Assembly (NCBI GenBank): GCA_910585625.1
Contig: CAJUFQ010000002.1
Location: 25,004-89,003 of the forward strand
DNA from: an uncultured Lachnospiraceae bacterium
Lineage (GTDB): Bacteria; Bacillota; Clostridia; Lachnospirales; Lachnospiraceae
DNA length: 64,000 bases
Direction: 5' to 3'
Of this stretch, positions 33,141-44,500 are shown piece after piece. Made by a program: the position numbers and the translations under genes. The number at the start of each line of letters is the position of its first letter. Positions within the stretch are counted from its first letter, which is position 1. The notes beneath the pieces are model-generated. The model saw nothing but the letters and a program-made list of their open reading frames with translations. It searched no databases and was not told where the DNA came from.

Positions 33141-34841
33141 TTACAGCCGGGTCACGATATGCTCCAGCATTTCAGAGATTACATTGATAAATCTGCTGGC
33201 TGCGTTGTATGCGTTCTGATATTTAATCATATTCTGCAATTCCTCGTCAGAGGAAACGCCGATTACTTGCTGCCTGCTGTTCTCTATACTCTCCACCTCA
33301 GCGGTAAGCCCTTCTGACAGCCCTTCATATACGGAGCCTACAGTGGCAACGTCCTGTATCATCCTCCGATAGTACTCCTTGAACGTACAAGGATCGGTAT
33401 TGCTGGGGTTGATTGTCTGCTTCTTCTGGTTCCAGATCTCCACCAGCTGCTTTGCCATTGCCCAGCCCGGCTCGCCGTCCTTCATCAGATGGGGAAGGCA
33501 GCCCTCCAGCTGCAGCAGATCTTCATTTATCACAATTCCATTGGCGGTATACATCTTCGCCGGGTCTGAAAGGTCTTCCTCGTTATATACATAATACACC
33601 GTGCCGTCCTGTGCGGTCACTTTATTGTAACGGTCGCAGCCCCTCCTGGTGAAAAGCTCATGCCCGGGTTTCTGTCCATCTGTCCCCACGCATCCGTTCG
33701 CTTCATCCCACACTTTAACATTGGTATACCGGGTGCCGTCCATAGCCGTAAAGCTTGCCGTTGTCAGCGGGCTGAAAATATCATTGATGGAGGTCACGAC
33801 TTCATGGATAAGCTGGTCTAACTCCGCCTGCGCGTTCATGACCACTGACATCCCGGTGGTGTCCTCATACTTCTGACTGTCAAGTCCCGTAATGTCACGG
33901 TAATCTGCCGGATGGTCTCCTCTGGATACGATAAGCCCCTTGAGTTCTCCGATGTCGGTGTTCAGCTCCGCGGAGATATCCCCGCTCTTATAGTCGAACA
34001 TATAGGTGTATTTCCCTCTGCCTACATCTGAAAGCTGTGGCCAGTACGGCGTCACAAACCCGGTTGTCTGGTCTGTATACCCGGCTACTTTGTAGACATG
34101 GATTTCATCTACAAACTCTACATTCTCAAGCTTAACTCTTACCGTGCCATCCGCCCGCTCCTTGAAATCTACTTTCGCAAGGCCCGATAATTCGTCCAGC
34201 AAATTGTCTCGCTCATCACGCAGCGTCATGGCCGTCTCCACGCCGCCGGACTCAATCCGTAAGATTTCGACATTCAGGTCACGGATCCTGGTACCGATTT
34301 CGTTAATCCTGTCTATATGATTGTTAATCTTATAGTTCAGGTTCTTCTGGTAATCTTTCAGCTCATTCTCTATCTTCTGCGCCCTGTCCAGGAACAGCGT
34401 CGCTTTCTGGATGACCAGCGTCTGGTAAATTCCCTGATCCGGCCCTTTGGAAAGTTCCTCAAAAGATTCCCAGAACTGCTGGAGCGCATCCTGGAACTGT
34501 TCTCCCTCTAATTCCTGGAACTGCGTCTGTACTTCCCTTGCGGTCTCTGCACATGCCTCATAGAAGCACTGCCTGCCGTTCTCTGTGCGGTAATACTGGT
34601 CTAAAAAAGCATTCCTGGTATGTATGACGTCTGCAATGTCCACACCCAGTCCTGCCTGCTGGTAGCTGATAGCCGCCTTTCTGTCGAATGTAACGTACTG
34701 CCGATCCTCAAACAGTACCTGCTGCCTCACGTAGCCTTTGGTATCCACGTTGGCAAGATTGTTTGCCGTAGTATTTAATGCATTCTGACTGTTCTGTAAA
34801 CCGGACGCCCCGATATACAGACTTCCCATTCCATTTGCCAT
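33141..34841 (-). CDS. flgK: Flagellar hook-associated protein FlgK (copy 1)
   Basis: The N-terminus SLYIGASGLQNSQNALNTTANNLANVDTKGYVRQQVLF and C-terminus VSSDEELQNMIKYQNAYNAASRFINVISEMLEHIV are classic FlgK ends over 566 residues. A long helical D1 segment (about 95-200) contains LRDERDNLLDELSGLAKVDF, another FlgK landmark. It starts 11 bases after flgN, which encodes its likely export chaperone. The immediate downstream gene is a second, diverged FlgK. Both have intact ends, so neither looks like a pseudogene. Confidence 0.92.
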   Translation of the reverse strand: MANGMGSLYIGASGLQNSQNALNTTANNLANVDTKGYVRQQVLFEDRQYVTFDRKAAISYQQAGLGVDIADVIHTRNAFLDQYYRTENGRQCFYEACAETAREVQTQFQELEGEQFQDALQQFWESFEELSKGPDQGIYQTLVIQKATLFLDRAQKIENELKDYQKNLNYKINNHIDRINEIGTRIRDLNVEILRIESGGVETAMTLRDERDNLLDELSGLAKVDFKERADGTVRVKLENVEFVDEIHVYKVAGYTDQTTGFVTPYWPQLSDVGRGKYTYMFDYKSGDISAELNTDIGELKGLIVSRGDHPADYRDITGLDSQKYEDTTGMSVVMNAQAELDQLIHEVVTSINDIFSPLTTASFTAMDGTRYTNVKVWDEANGCVGTDGQKPGHELFTRRGCDRYNKVTAQDGTVYYVYNEEDLSDPAKMYTANGIVINEDLLQLEGCLPHLMKDGEPGWAMAKQLVEIWNQKKQTINPSNTDPCTFKEYYRRMIQDVATVGSVYEGLSEGLTAEVESIENSRQQVIGVSSDEELQNMIKYQNAYNAASRFINVISEMLEHIVTRL

Positions 34842-34852
34842 ATCCCTCTCCT

Positions 34853-35365
34853 TTACTGCTTGGTGTCAAAACCACTGTTTCCTAATAAATCGCCGGTATT
34901 ATTCGCCCGGCTGTCATAATTCGCTGTAGTCGGTGCCTGCCGCATGCTGCGAAACAACGTCAAGTCAAATTCTACCATCTCCATCGCATGCTGCAAAAGC
35001 GCTTCGTTCTGCCCATTGATGTCGGCCATCTTCTGCAGCGTGTCCCGCAGCGTATCCCGCAGTTCTTTTAGCTTTCTCTGCTCCTGCGGCTGTTTATTTA
35101 AAAATGCTATCATATTAGTAACCGTCAGTTCCTCTGGCGCTTTACTAAGTACGATAGACATATCACCAATAACCTCTGTTCTTTTATTTTCCAAATTTTT
35201 CAGGCGGCTGGCAACCACCTGCTCCTCATCTGTAATAGCCTCAAGAGCAGGAATATCACCGTCTATGATAATCTGCCGCTTCTTCTGGGACAGTTCTGTC
35301 AGACGCTGATATTCCCCATTCTCCGCTTCCAATACGCTCATAAAATCTTCCATTAAGCTTGCCAC
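34853..35365 (-). CDS. flgN: FlgN-family export chaperone
   Basis: The 170-residue helical protein has the FlgN-like opening ASLMEDFMSVLEAENGEYQRLTELSQKKRQIIIDGDIPALEAITDEEQ, with a second long helix LKELRDTLRDTLQKMADINGQNEALLQHAMEMVEFDLTL. The C-terminal 30 residues (NYDSRANNTGDLLGNSG) are polar and probably disordered, where FlgN binds FlgK and FlgL. It lies between flgM and flgK in the usual gene order, with 11-15 base spacers. Confidence 0.92.
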   Translation of the reverse strand: MASLMEDFMSVLEAENGEYQRLTELSQKKRQIIIDGDIPALEAITDEEQVVASRLKNLENKRTEVIGDMSIVLSKAPEELTVTNMIAFLNKQPQEQRKLKELRDTLRDTLQKMADINGQNEALLQHAMEMVEFDLTLFRSMRQAPTTANYDSRANNTGDLLGNSGFDTKQ

Positions 35366-35380
35366 GCAAAAACCTCATTT

Positions 35381-35656
35381 CTAGCAGTACGCTTCGTATT
35401 TTTCCAGTAGTTTCGCTGCAAAATCTCCGTTATCCACCTTATAATTTCCGGATGCCATGCGGTTCCTGACCTGGATTACCCTGTCTTCCCTGATATCGGG
35501 AGCCTCTGCCACTGCCTGTTTCGCCACCTGGTAATCGCGTCCTTTCCGGGAAATCTGGACTTCATCCCGCTTCTTCACGCTGTCGGCGCCTTTGGCCATG
35601 GCTGTCCTGCTGCTGTTATAAACCTGCGTGACCTGGTTATATGCTTCAATACGCAT
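35381..35656 (-). CDS. flgM: Anti-sigma-28 factor FlgM
   Basis: The 91-residue protein starts MRIEAYNQVTQVYN and has KKRDEVQISRKGRDYQVAKQAV, the D-x-V-x-I/L-S core of FlgM, then DIREDRVIQVRNRMASGNYKVDNGDFAAKLLEKY, the sigma-binding helical C-terminus. FlgM holds sigma-28 inactive until it is exported through the finished hook. A ribosome site GGAAGGAG lies upstream. It is the first gene of the seven-gene operon ending in csrA and is itself preceded by a sigma-28 promoter, giving negative feedback. Confidence 0.95.
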   Translation of the reverse strand: MRIEAYNQVTQVYNSSRTAMAKGADSVKKRDEVQISRKGRDYQVAKQAVAEAPDIREDRVIQVRNRMASGNYKVDNGDFAAKLLEKYEAYC

Positions 35657-35720
35657 TCGGATCTCTCCTTCCTATCTGTAGTCTTTATTCTTACTTTATT
35701 CTGTGCTTTATCTAATTTAT

Positions 35721-35747
35721 TTATCGGTTGTTTCATTGGAAACTTTA
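35721..35747 (-). promoter_or_regulatory. Sigma-28 promoter of the flgM operon
   Basis: TAAA (complement of 35744-35747), 15 bases, then ACCGATAA (35721-35728) matches 11 of 12 consensus positions, 65 bases before the flgM ATG. It lies just downstream of the terminator hairpin of the surface-protein operon. Confidence 0.88.
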
Positions 35748-35767
35748 GGAGTTTGTGCAAAGTTCAT

Positions 35768-35795
35768 AAAGGGCTGTGCCAACGCACAGCCCTTT
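35768..35795 (-). terminator. Terminator of the surface-protein operon
   Basis: A perfect 12-base stem (AAAGGGCTGTGC and its complement) closes on a 4-base loop 14 bases after the leucine-rich-repeat gene. The T-run after it on the minus strand is short (TTT), but stem and position suit a terminator. Confidence 0.75.
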
Positions 35796-35809
35796 CAATG
35801 TTCTTTCTA

Positions 35810-37387
35810 TTATGCTCTCATGCTCTTTTTCTTTCTGGTAATTGCCAAACAGGCTCCTGCAAGGAAAACCCCTGCGCAGAGTACATATCTCGCGTCAAAA
35901 GCAATGCCCGTCTTCGGCGTCCCGCTCTGCACCTGTGCAGTCCCGATGTTCCTGGAAGCAGACGTCCCCGAAGATCTGGCAACTGTCGTGCCGCTGCCAC
36001 CGGTAGTTACGTTGGTCCCATTGCCGCCGCTGCTGCCATTTTGGCCGTTTCCTCCGGTTCCATCCTCTGGGCCTTCACCTCCCGGACCATCACCTCCAGG
36101 GCCTTCACCTCCAGGGCCTTCACCTCCAGGGCCTTCATCTATCGGCGGCTTAGAACCGCCACCCTTCGCTTCAAAAATATACCCATTCTGCTCTGCGAAC
36201 CGTTCTGCTTCAGAGCCGCTGTAACCGTAAATCACGTCCGGGTTCCAAGAAGACTGCGTACCGATGGATTTTACACTCTTAGGGATGCTCACTGTCCCAA
36301 TGCCGCTTCCTGAAAAAGCATCCGCCTCAATCGTAGTTACTGAATTGGGAATTTCCAAGCTATACACATACGGGCAGTTCGCAAACGCGGAAGAACCGAT
36401 AGTCTTCATTCCATCTGGAAGCTTTAAGCTAGATTTTCCCATCGGGCAATACAGAAGCTGTGACAAATCGCTGTTATAGACCGCACCGTCAAATGTGCTG
36501 TAACTTCCGTTCCCACTCGCCACATTAACCTCCATCAGGTTGCTGCAGCCGTCAAAAGCGCTGAAATCTATAGAAGAAGTCGCAGCCGGAATCACAATGC
36601 CGGTCAGCCCGGAACAATTCCCGAACGCCTGGGAGCCGATGCTTCCCACAGATCCCGGAATGTTAATCTCCCCTAAACCGCTGCAGCCATACAATGTAAG
36701 CTCCGGAATGCTCCCCATACCGCCAGACAGGCTTACGGAGCCAAGGCCGCTGCAGCCTGACAACACGCCGCTGCCCATGGAAGACACAGAGTCAGGAATT
36801 ACAATCGAAGATAATCCCACACAATTATTAAAAGCGCTGCTGCCAATTTCTGTCACGCTGGAAGGAATTGTCACAGAACCAAGGCTTCCACATCCGGCAA
36901 ATGCACGCGCTCCAATGGAGGATACCCCATCTGGGATGGCCACGGAACCAAGGCTTCCGCACCCATCAAACGTCTCTTCCGGGATGGAGCCTATACCGCC
37001 CGGAAGCTCTGCATAACCCAGTGCGCTGCAGCCGTAAAACACGCCGCTGCCAAGGCTTACGCTTCCGCCAAACACTACGCCCGTCAGCCCGGTGCAGCCG
37101 GAAAAGCTATAGGATCCTACGCTGGTGATATTTGCCGGAATCACTACGCTTGAGATACTGCCATTGCCCGCAAACGCATAATCGGCAACAGCCGTTGCCG
37201 TTTCCGGAAGGGTAATGTCACCGCCCCCTCCATTGTAACCCGTGATTGTCGTTCCATCCATTGCAAATTCACTGACAGCCTCCCCTGTCACCACTTGCTC
37301 AGCCGCCGTCTCCATCGCAGGACACAAGGTAAGGCTTAGCGCGGCAATCAGCAATGCATTGAGACATTTGCTAATCTGTTTTTTCAT
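35810..37387 (-). CDS. BspA-type leucine-rich-repeat surface protein with TPKTG sorting signal
   Basis: The 525-residue protein has a signal peptide (KKQISKCLNALLIAALSLTLCPA). About thirteen LRR_5 units follow (residues 60-395, pattern I-P-x-S-V-x-x-I-G-x-x-A-F-x-x-C-x-x-L), then a Gly/Pro/Glu repeat linker (GPGGEGPGGEGPGG). The C-terminus is a cell-wall sorting signal: TPKTG, a hydrophobic stretch (YVLCAGVFLAGACLAI) and the basic tail TRKKKSMRA. TPKTG resembles the (S/P)PxTG motif used by clostridial class B sortases, and such a sortase is encoded 29 bases upstream. BspA-like proteins often bind host matrix or other bacteria. The repeats here are unusually Gly/Ser-rich. Confidence 0.9.
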   Translation of the reverse strand: MKKQISKCLNALLIAALSLTLCPAMETAAEQVVTGEAVSEFAMDGTTITGYNGGGGDITLPETATAVADYAFAGNGSISSVVIPANITSVGSYSFSGCTGLTGVVFGGSVSLGSGVFYGCSALGYAELPGGIGSIPEETFDGCGSLGSVAIPDGVSSIGARAFAGCGSLGSVTIPSSVTEIGSSAFNNCVGLSSIVIPDSVSSMGSGVLSGCSGLGSVSLSGGMGSIPELTLYGCSGLGEINIPGSVGSIGSQAFGNCSGLTGIVIPAATSSIDFSAFDGCSNLMEVNVASGNGSYSTFDGAVYNSDLSQLLYCPMGKSSLKLPDGMKTIGSSAFANCPYVYSLEIPNSVTTIEADAFSGSGIGTVSIPKSVKSIGTQSSWNPDVIYGYSGSEAERFAEQNGYIFEAKGGGSKPPIDEGPGGEGPGGEGPGGDGPGGEGPEDGTGGNGQNGSSGGNGTNVTTGGSGTTVARSSGTSASRNIGTAQVQSGTPKTGIAFDARYVLCAGVFLAGACLAITRKKKSMRA

Positions 37388-37416
37388 CTTCTCGTCCTCC
37401 TTACATTTCCTTCCTA

Positions 37417-38568
37417 TTACTGTTTACACTTTTTTGCCACTAAAAACAATCTTCCATCTTCTGTGTAATTATTGCAGGTAGAAAGTGTCAATAGTTTATC
37501 TCCATACGAGAGGTCTATCTTCTCGTCCATTATGTTCAACGCCTTGATATTTTCCACATATTGCTTAAAAGTTTTCTTACTTCCCGCATTGATGAAATTA
37601 TAATATTTAAGTTCGCCGTCGCCAGCTTCAGCTACCTTAGACAAGCACACCGCTATAATCTCATATTCTGCTTTTTCATAAATCGTATTGAATATAACTT
37701 TCTTATGTTCTCTCCAGAATGACGGCTCCAGGTATCGTTTCAGCTCCCCGAACATCATGCCGGATTTCATGTTGTGCCCATAAATAATCATGTTGTCATC
37801 AGGTTCCTCCAAATCGTTCCTGGAATCCAGGAACAGGGAACCGTTTATGTCTTCTTTCCCATTAAAATCATGGTTCAGATAAAAATCACTGCTCTGTGAT
37901 ACTGCCTGCATTACCGGATAATCAATGCCGGCCCCCTCTATGGTAAGCCAACCGGCAAGGTCTGAGTTCTTTTCATGCAGCGCCTGATACTCTGGCAGAA
38001 TCTGTGGCCCGACTTCTTGTATGGGTTCCGCAGCATATATCTCATTGTCCACGGTCTCTGTCTCGGCCACCACAGCTTCCTCACCCTCTGCATCATCTTC
38101 CCCAATGGTATCGAGCAGCTTTGCGGAGAGCCAGTCGGAAGCAGCAGAAATCTCCTGCTCGCTTTTCAGTTTCTCTAATTCCCGCGTCTTCTGGCGGTCG
38201 CTGTACTCGCTTCCCAAAAATACCAGAAAGCAGATTACTGCGCCAGCCATGCAAAGCACCCCTACCACTTGCCGGGGCGATACCTGACGCAGCCTGCCCA
38301 GCAATTTACTCGCGAAGGAATCCCGGGAGATGGCACGGTAATCTTCCATCATCATGTCTGAGAGGTACAGCAGATAGTCGTCTCCTATCACGCTCTGGAA
38401 CACAATCTTCCCCTCCCTGACCAAGCTGTAAAGCCTCTGTGCCACGCCCGGTTCATTGATATCCATTTTTTTGGAAATGTATTTTATTTTCTCTAAATCG
38501 TCGAGGGCTTCCCTATACTTCTGCTCAGAATCAAACTCGAACTTTCCAATACAGTATACTTTATCCAT
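37417..38568 (-). CDS. Class B sortase with extra cytoplasmic N-terminal domain
   Basis: The C-terminal half is a sortase B fold: GIDYPVMQ, SDFYLNHDFNGKED, SLFLDSRND, then catalytic H265 in IIYGHNM, C365 in TLSTCNN and R373 in GRLFLVA. A membrane segment lies at about 100-119 (VVGVLCMAGAVICFLVFLG). Before it are 99 residues of unrecognised cytoplasmic sequence, making the protein 383 residues instead of the usual 220-260. It lies between the giant repeat protein and the TPKTG-bearing protein, with 29-base gaps on both sides, so it is a dedicated housekeeper for its downstream neighbour. The giant protein has no sorting motif. Confidence 0.93.
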   Translation of the reverse strand: MDKVYCIGKFEFDSEQKYREALDDLEKIKYISKKMDINEPGVAQRLYSLVREGKIVFQSVIGDDYLLYLSDMMMEDYRAISRDSFASKLLGRLRQVSPRQVVGVLCMAGAVICFLVFLGSEYSDRQKTRELEKLKSEQEISAASDWLSAKLLDTIGEDDAEGEEAVVAETETVDNEIYAAEPIQEVGPQILPEYQALHEKNSDLAGWLTIEGAGIDYPVMQAVSQSSDFYLNHDFNGKEDINGSLFLDSRNDLEEPDDNMIIYGHNMKSGMMFGELKRYLEPSFWREHKKVIFNTIYEKAEYEIIAVCLSKVAEAGDGELKYYNFINAGSKKTFKQYVENIKALNIMDEKIDLSYGDKLLTLSTCNNYTEDGRLFLVAKKCKQ

Positions 38569-38597
38569 ATCGATATCAATTTCCTTTCCGCCCGCCG

Positions 38598-41500
38598 CTA
38601 CTTTTTCGCAGCGATGGATCTTACTGGCGAGTAATCGCTGTAATAAATCTTTGAGCCAATCTTTTTGCCCACACGGATTTTGTAATGATATGTCTTTCCT
38701 TTGGTTGCTTTCTTATCCGTGTATGAACTCTTGTTGGTTGTGGCAATCTTCTTGTATTTGCCTTTGGGGCTGGTGCTTCGGTATACCTGGTAATTCTTCG
38801 CCCCTTTGACTTTCTTCCACTTCAAGGCTACCTGTTTCGACTTGCTGGAAGTAATGCTCGTAATCTTGGTCGCCTTTGGTGCGGTGACACCTTTAATTTT
38901 CACAAAATCACTGTAGTAATATTTGCCCTGGTTTACAACTGCCCTTACTCGGTAGGTTTCGCTTTTACCGGCTTTCAGCTTGGAAACGGTTGCCTGCACA
39001 ATGCTGTTTTTCCTGATATGGGCTACCCGCTTATTCTTCGAATTGTAAATCTCATAGCCGCTTACCAATTTGTTCTGCTTCCAGGTGAACGTGATGCTGG
39101 TATTTGTATATTTTGCCACCTTAACGCCTTTTACCTTAGGCACCACAATCTTATAACTTATCGTCTTTGTTCCCGTGAAGTTGCCTTTTCCTTTGATGAT
39201 TATACGCGCTTTGCCCGGAATCTTGTTATCCACATGGGATACGCTGAAATCCGTCCCTTTCTTCAAGGTAACTCCGTCACTCTTGATTGTAACATTGGGC
39301 TTTTTCTTCTTACCATCGTAAGTCTGATTTCCAACCTTCGATGCCGTCGCCCTTCCAATATTCTGGGGAGTAATCTTAAAGTTCGCATTCGCCGTACCGC
39401 TGTACTTGCCGATACCGGTTACGGTTACGGTTGCTGTTCCTACATTGGTATTGCTGCTGTAACTGATCTGGTAATCTGTTCCTTTTGAAAGAATCTTACC
39501 ATGATCCTCCACAAGCACGGACGGCGTAATTGCTTTGCCGGTATACGTGTAAGCAGACGCCAGGCCTTTCACATGGGTCTCACCGGAGAAATCCCTTGCA
39601 ATTTCAAAAGTAACTTTTTTCTCCCCGGTATACCAACCCAGTCCGGTAATCGTAATTGTCGCTGTTCCCTGCACGATATTATCTGTATAGGATAAGGTAT
39701 AATCCTCACCTTCTGTCAGCTTCTTGCCGGCAAAAGTCACATCCGGTTTCGGTGTCACTTCGCTTCCTGTATAAGGCTGTGCCGGAATCTTGGACACGTC
39801 TGCCAGATTCATAGGCCCGAGAATCCTGAACTGTGCTTCAATCGTCCCACTGTAATTTCCAATACCAGTGATGGTCACTCCCGCAGTCCCTACGGTTACA
39901 TTATCATGATAGGACAAGGTATAGTCCACGTTCTTCTCCAGGAGTCCGCCTTCTGCTTCCCGGCCGTCCATCGGAGTAACCTCTCCGCCTGCCTGACCGT
40001 TGAACTTAAGCTCTACATCCGGCGTAAGCCCAATGCCCGTGTAAGTCTGGTCTTCGATGGCAGACAGCCGGAAGCCCGGGTTGACGCCTTCCTCTGTTCC
40101 AATGATTTGGGGGGCAATCTTAAAGTCCGCCCTCGCCTCACCGCCAAAGTTGCCGATACCTTTCACAATGACGGTTGCCGTTCCGGCATTTATATTGTTC
40201 TGATATTCTACACTATAATCACTCTCTGTAAGAGTTATCTGCTGGCCTTCCCCTAATTCCAGGGAAACGCTGACCTTCGGCTCAATCGGCTTTCCAGTAT
40301 AAGTCTGCTCCGGAATCTCTGCAATGCGGAAACTGTCCGTGTAATCCGGCGCTATAATCTGGAACGGCACTTCGCGTGACCCGCTATAATTGCCGATGCC
40401 ATGAATTGTTACATATGCGGTTCCTGCATTGATATTATCCCGATAGGCCCCCATCTCAAAATCTGTGCCTTCCACTAAGGGCGTTCCATCCTTTGCTATC
40501 ACCGTAACAGTCGTAGTTGCCTCTGTTCCCATATAAAGGGCGCTGGCCGCCGTAATGTCAAAGTCATCATTGCTCTCATCCAGCGGTTCCGGCTCAATCG
40601 TGAAAGTCTTCCTCAATGTCCCGCCATAAGATCCTTTACCTGTGACGATGATGACTGGTGCGTTTTCAATAAACTGGTTTGCAACGTTGATGTTATTCTC
40701 ATAGGTGATGTCATAATCATCCTTACTGAGGACAATCCGCTCCGTACCGTTCATATAAGAGACTTCCACTTCCGGCTTCTTTTCTGCCCGGCTGAAGTAA
40801 ATGGGGCCATCCCCTAAAATTTCAATCTGCATACCGTCAATCGGCCGCTGCACAATGTTGAAGTAGAATGATTTCTGCCCTTTGTAGTTGCCGCCGTCAA
40901 CTGCTTCAATAATAATCTCTGCCTTGCGGTCTTCCGTAGAGATAGCCGTGTTGTTCACATAACCTTTCACCACGTAATCCCTCTCAGGCTGCATCAGCTG
41001 TCCATGATTGTAAACTTTCACCGTCGGCGTAATCGCCTGCCCGGTATATATAAATGCATTCTCATAGTCCCCTATCGTACCGGCGCCGTCTATCTCAACC
41101 GTAATATCGCCCTCGTCCTTGGACAAGTCCTTGGGGATAATGTTATAAAACCGCTTAACTGTCCCGCGGTAACAGCCGATTCCCTGAACCACTATCGTAG
41201 GCCGTTGGTCTTCCGGCAGATTCTCACCTGCCACATTACAGTTGTTTTGGCTGTTCCCTTTGTCAACAGGAGGATCTGTTGATTTAATAATCTGGAAATC
41301 CTTCCCTTCTTCCAGGATATAGGGTTCCGGAGCGCCGCTGGACACATCCTTAAACATCATCTTCGGGAATACGTCCACAATGCCATAGGGTACGTCATGG
41401 TCATATTCAAGCGTCATGTAGCGCAGCGGCGGATTCGGATCGTCCACGACTTCAATGCTTGCCATGATCTTGAATTTTCTCGTATAGCTGCCTTCGTAGT

Positions 41501-44500
41501 TACTATACTCTATATGCTTAATAATAATTTCCGCTTCGCCGATTCCGACATTTTTCTCATACGTTACGCTATAATCTTTACCTTCCCGCAACGAAGTATT
41601 CTGCCCGTCCTTGCTCCAGGTCACATCCATGTCGCTCTGATTCGGGTCGTCAGGATGCGGGAACCTGATTGCTTCGCCGGTAAAATCCACTTCCGGCACT
41701 TGCGTATTGTCGTATTCCTCCCCTTTCACACGAAGCAACGTCCTTATCGTTTCCTCCGTAATCTGCCTGGGGTTAATCTTGAACTCCATGCGGAATCCAT
41801 TCTTGTAATTGCCGGTATAATTGCCGTCAGCATCCTGTACCGCTGTAACAATGAGCGTAGGCATCAGGCGGTCGCCGCGCGTTCCGTCCTCCTTGGTTGC
41901 AAATGTATATACATCAAGGTTATTCTCTGCCGTAAACGTATAATCCCCGTCTTCACCAACTGTCAGCTGCGTCTCATCGCACATAACCTGGAACTCCGGC
42001 ACAATCGGCAAACCAGTATACTCATATCCAGCCTCGTCAATCCCCGCCACATTCAGCAACGGGTCTTTCGACTCTTCCGTGCCGACAGTATTTGCAAGGT
42101 CTCTCTGGCGAATCTCAAACTCTGCCGACCTTGGGTCGCTGCCGCTCTGCGCATAGTTGCCTTTCACGCCGCTTCCGTCTTCTTCCATTACCGGAAGGAT
42201 TGTCGCTTTCGCTTTCGCGCCGCTCTTAATGGTAGCATCGGTATTGTTCTCGTATTTTACAGTGTAATCTTCTCCTGCCACAAGGGTCTCTGTCACCCCA
42301 TTATCGTAGGTGTAAGTAACGGTCGGTACCGGTGTGTTTTTACCCGGTGTGTAATCACAATCGTCTATCGTTACCTGCGTCCGATCGGAAGAAAGGTCTC
42401 CACGAATCCGGAATGTCCTGGTGAGCGTCCCGCCAAAGTTTCCTTTGCCATTGATGGTAATCGTCGCCGTACCGATTTTCTTATTATCCTTATATACCAC
42501 ATCGTATTCATCAGCGGTAAGCTCTCTCGCTGTCATTTCCGTGCCATCTAATTTCACCGGCGTATACATCACTTTAAGGTCAGACATAACGACTGCGCCG
42601 TCTGCCATTTCTGCATTGGTGTCATTCCCAGCTATCACGCTGTCTAAGATAACGTCAGCCACTCCCTGAATATCCACATGTCCTTCCGCATATTCTGCGT
42701 CCAGTGCATATGGCACAATCTTAAATTCTTTCTTGCGCTTTTCTATATAGTTGGCATTGTCACCCACAATCGTCAGGAACGCCGAGCCAACCTTATTGTT
42801 GTCGCCATACTCAACCGTATAATTTGTGTCCTTAATCAGTTCATTGCCATTATGGACAATCTGAGGCAGCGGCTGGATAGAATACCCTACTTCAATGAAC
42901 GGATACTCTTCTTGTATATTGCCAACTACATATTCCTTCTCTTCCAGGTCATCTTTGCTCAAATCAAACGGACGAATCTTAAATGTAGCCTGTGCCTCTC
43001 CAAAATAGTTGCCTATACCAGTGACAATCGCCATCACGGCTTCTCCGGCATCCGTATTGTTCGTAAATTCATCACAGGAAACCGTGAAATCTTTGCCATC
43101 GACCAACTCTTTCCCGGCAAAAGTCACTTTCGCATCCTTCGGTATAATCGGGTTACTGGTATAAACCTGTTCCGGAATTTCTATATTAACAAACTGATTA
43201 TCGGCAAAATTTCCCTTAATGGTGAAATCCAGCGTCTTGCTTCCGGTAAAATTCCCCATTGCCTTGATTGTCACCTGCGCCGTGCCAATCTCTTTATTCT
43301 TGCTGAATTCCAGCGTGTAATCCCGGTCTTTTTCCAGATGCACCTCCTGCATCCCTACATCCGCATTTGTATAGTCCACCGTCAGCACAGGCGTTATCTC
43401 ACTGCCCGTATAGGAATATTTACGGTCATCTGCCGTACCGGCCATAAAGTCATATGGCGGATAGGGAGTCGTATCCTTCACGCTCAGTGTCCCGGAGTTG
43501 ATGTTCCTCGCTGCAATCGTAAAAGTCTTTGAAACAGTATCTTTATAATTCCCCATTCCCGTAAGGGTCACGCTGCCTGTTCCTATGTTAATATTCTCAC
43601 CATACGCCAGGCTGTAATCTGTATTCTCTGTCAGCGTATTGCCATTATGGGTGATTGTCACCTCCGGCTTAAGCGTCTCCCCGGTATATTGCATGGAAGT
43701 CGTAAGGTTAATGCGTACCGCAGAATCATTCAGACTACGCTGGGTGATTGTGAAGCTCCTCTCAAACTCACCTTCATAGTTGCCGGTTCCAGTGACTTTA
43801 AGCTTTGCAGACCCAACATCCGTATTATTCTCATAACTTACGGTATAATCCCTGTTCTTCGTAAGGTTGCTGCCGTTGTATCGGACAATCAAATTAATCT
43901 CTATAGGTTTGCCCGTATAGACGTATTCGGCCGGTGATGCGATGCCGCCTATCGTCGCATTGCTCTCTGTCAGTTTAATCGGTTCAATCTCAAATGACTG
44001 CCACTCTGTCTCTCCAGTGAAGTTTCCCTTACCCGTAGCCTTCACGCCCGCCTTACTGTCCTCGGTAGTCGCATTGGTGTTATTCTGATAACTGAATGGG
44101 GTCACGTAATCGGCCGCTGTCAATTTCTTTGTCCCACCGCTCTCCGACTCATAAATAATCTCCAGTCCCGGCGTCTTCGGCCTTCCGTTATATATCTTAT
44201 CTGTGTAATTGACTATTTGGCAATGTATCCCGGAATCATTTAATTTTCTCGGCTCTACTTTATAAGTTGCGACTACCGGATCGCCAACCAGCTGCCCTTT
44301 GCCCGTAGGCGTAACCCGAATCTTATGCTCACCGGCAGATGTGCCGGCGTCTACAGCGGCAACCGTAAAGTCTTTATCCGCGCCTTCTTGATATGTGATG
44401 TCTCCGTTACTTACTACCAGGTTTTTCTTTACTTCATCAAACCAATCTTTATCGCTTCCATTAGCGTTTACATCATATGTATAAGTCGCGCCGTCGGTCT

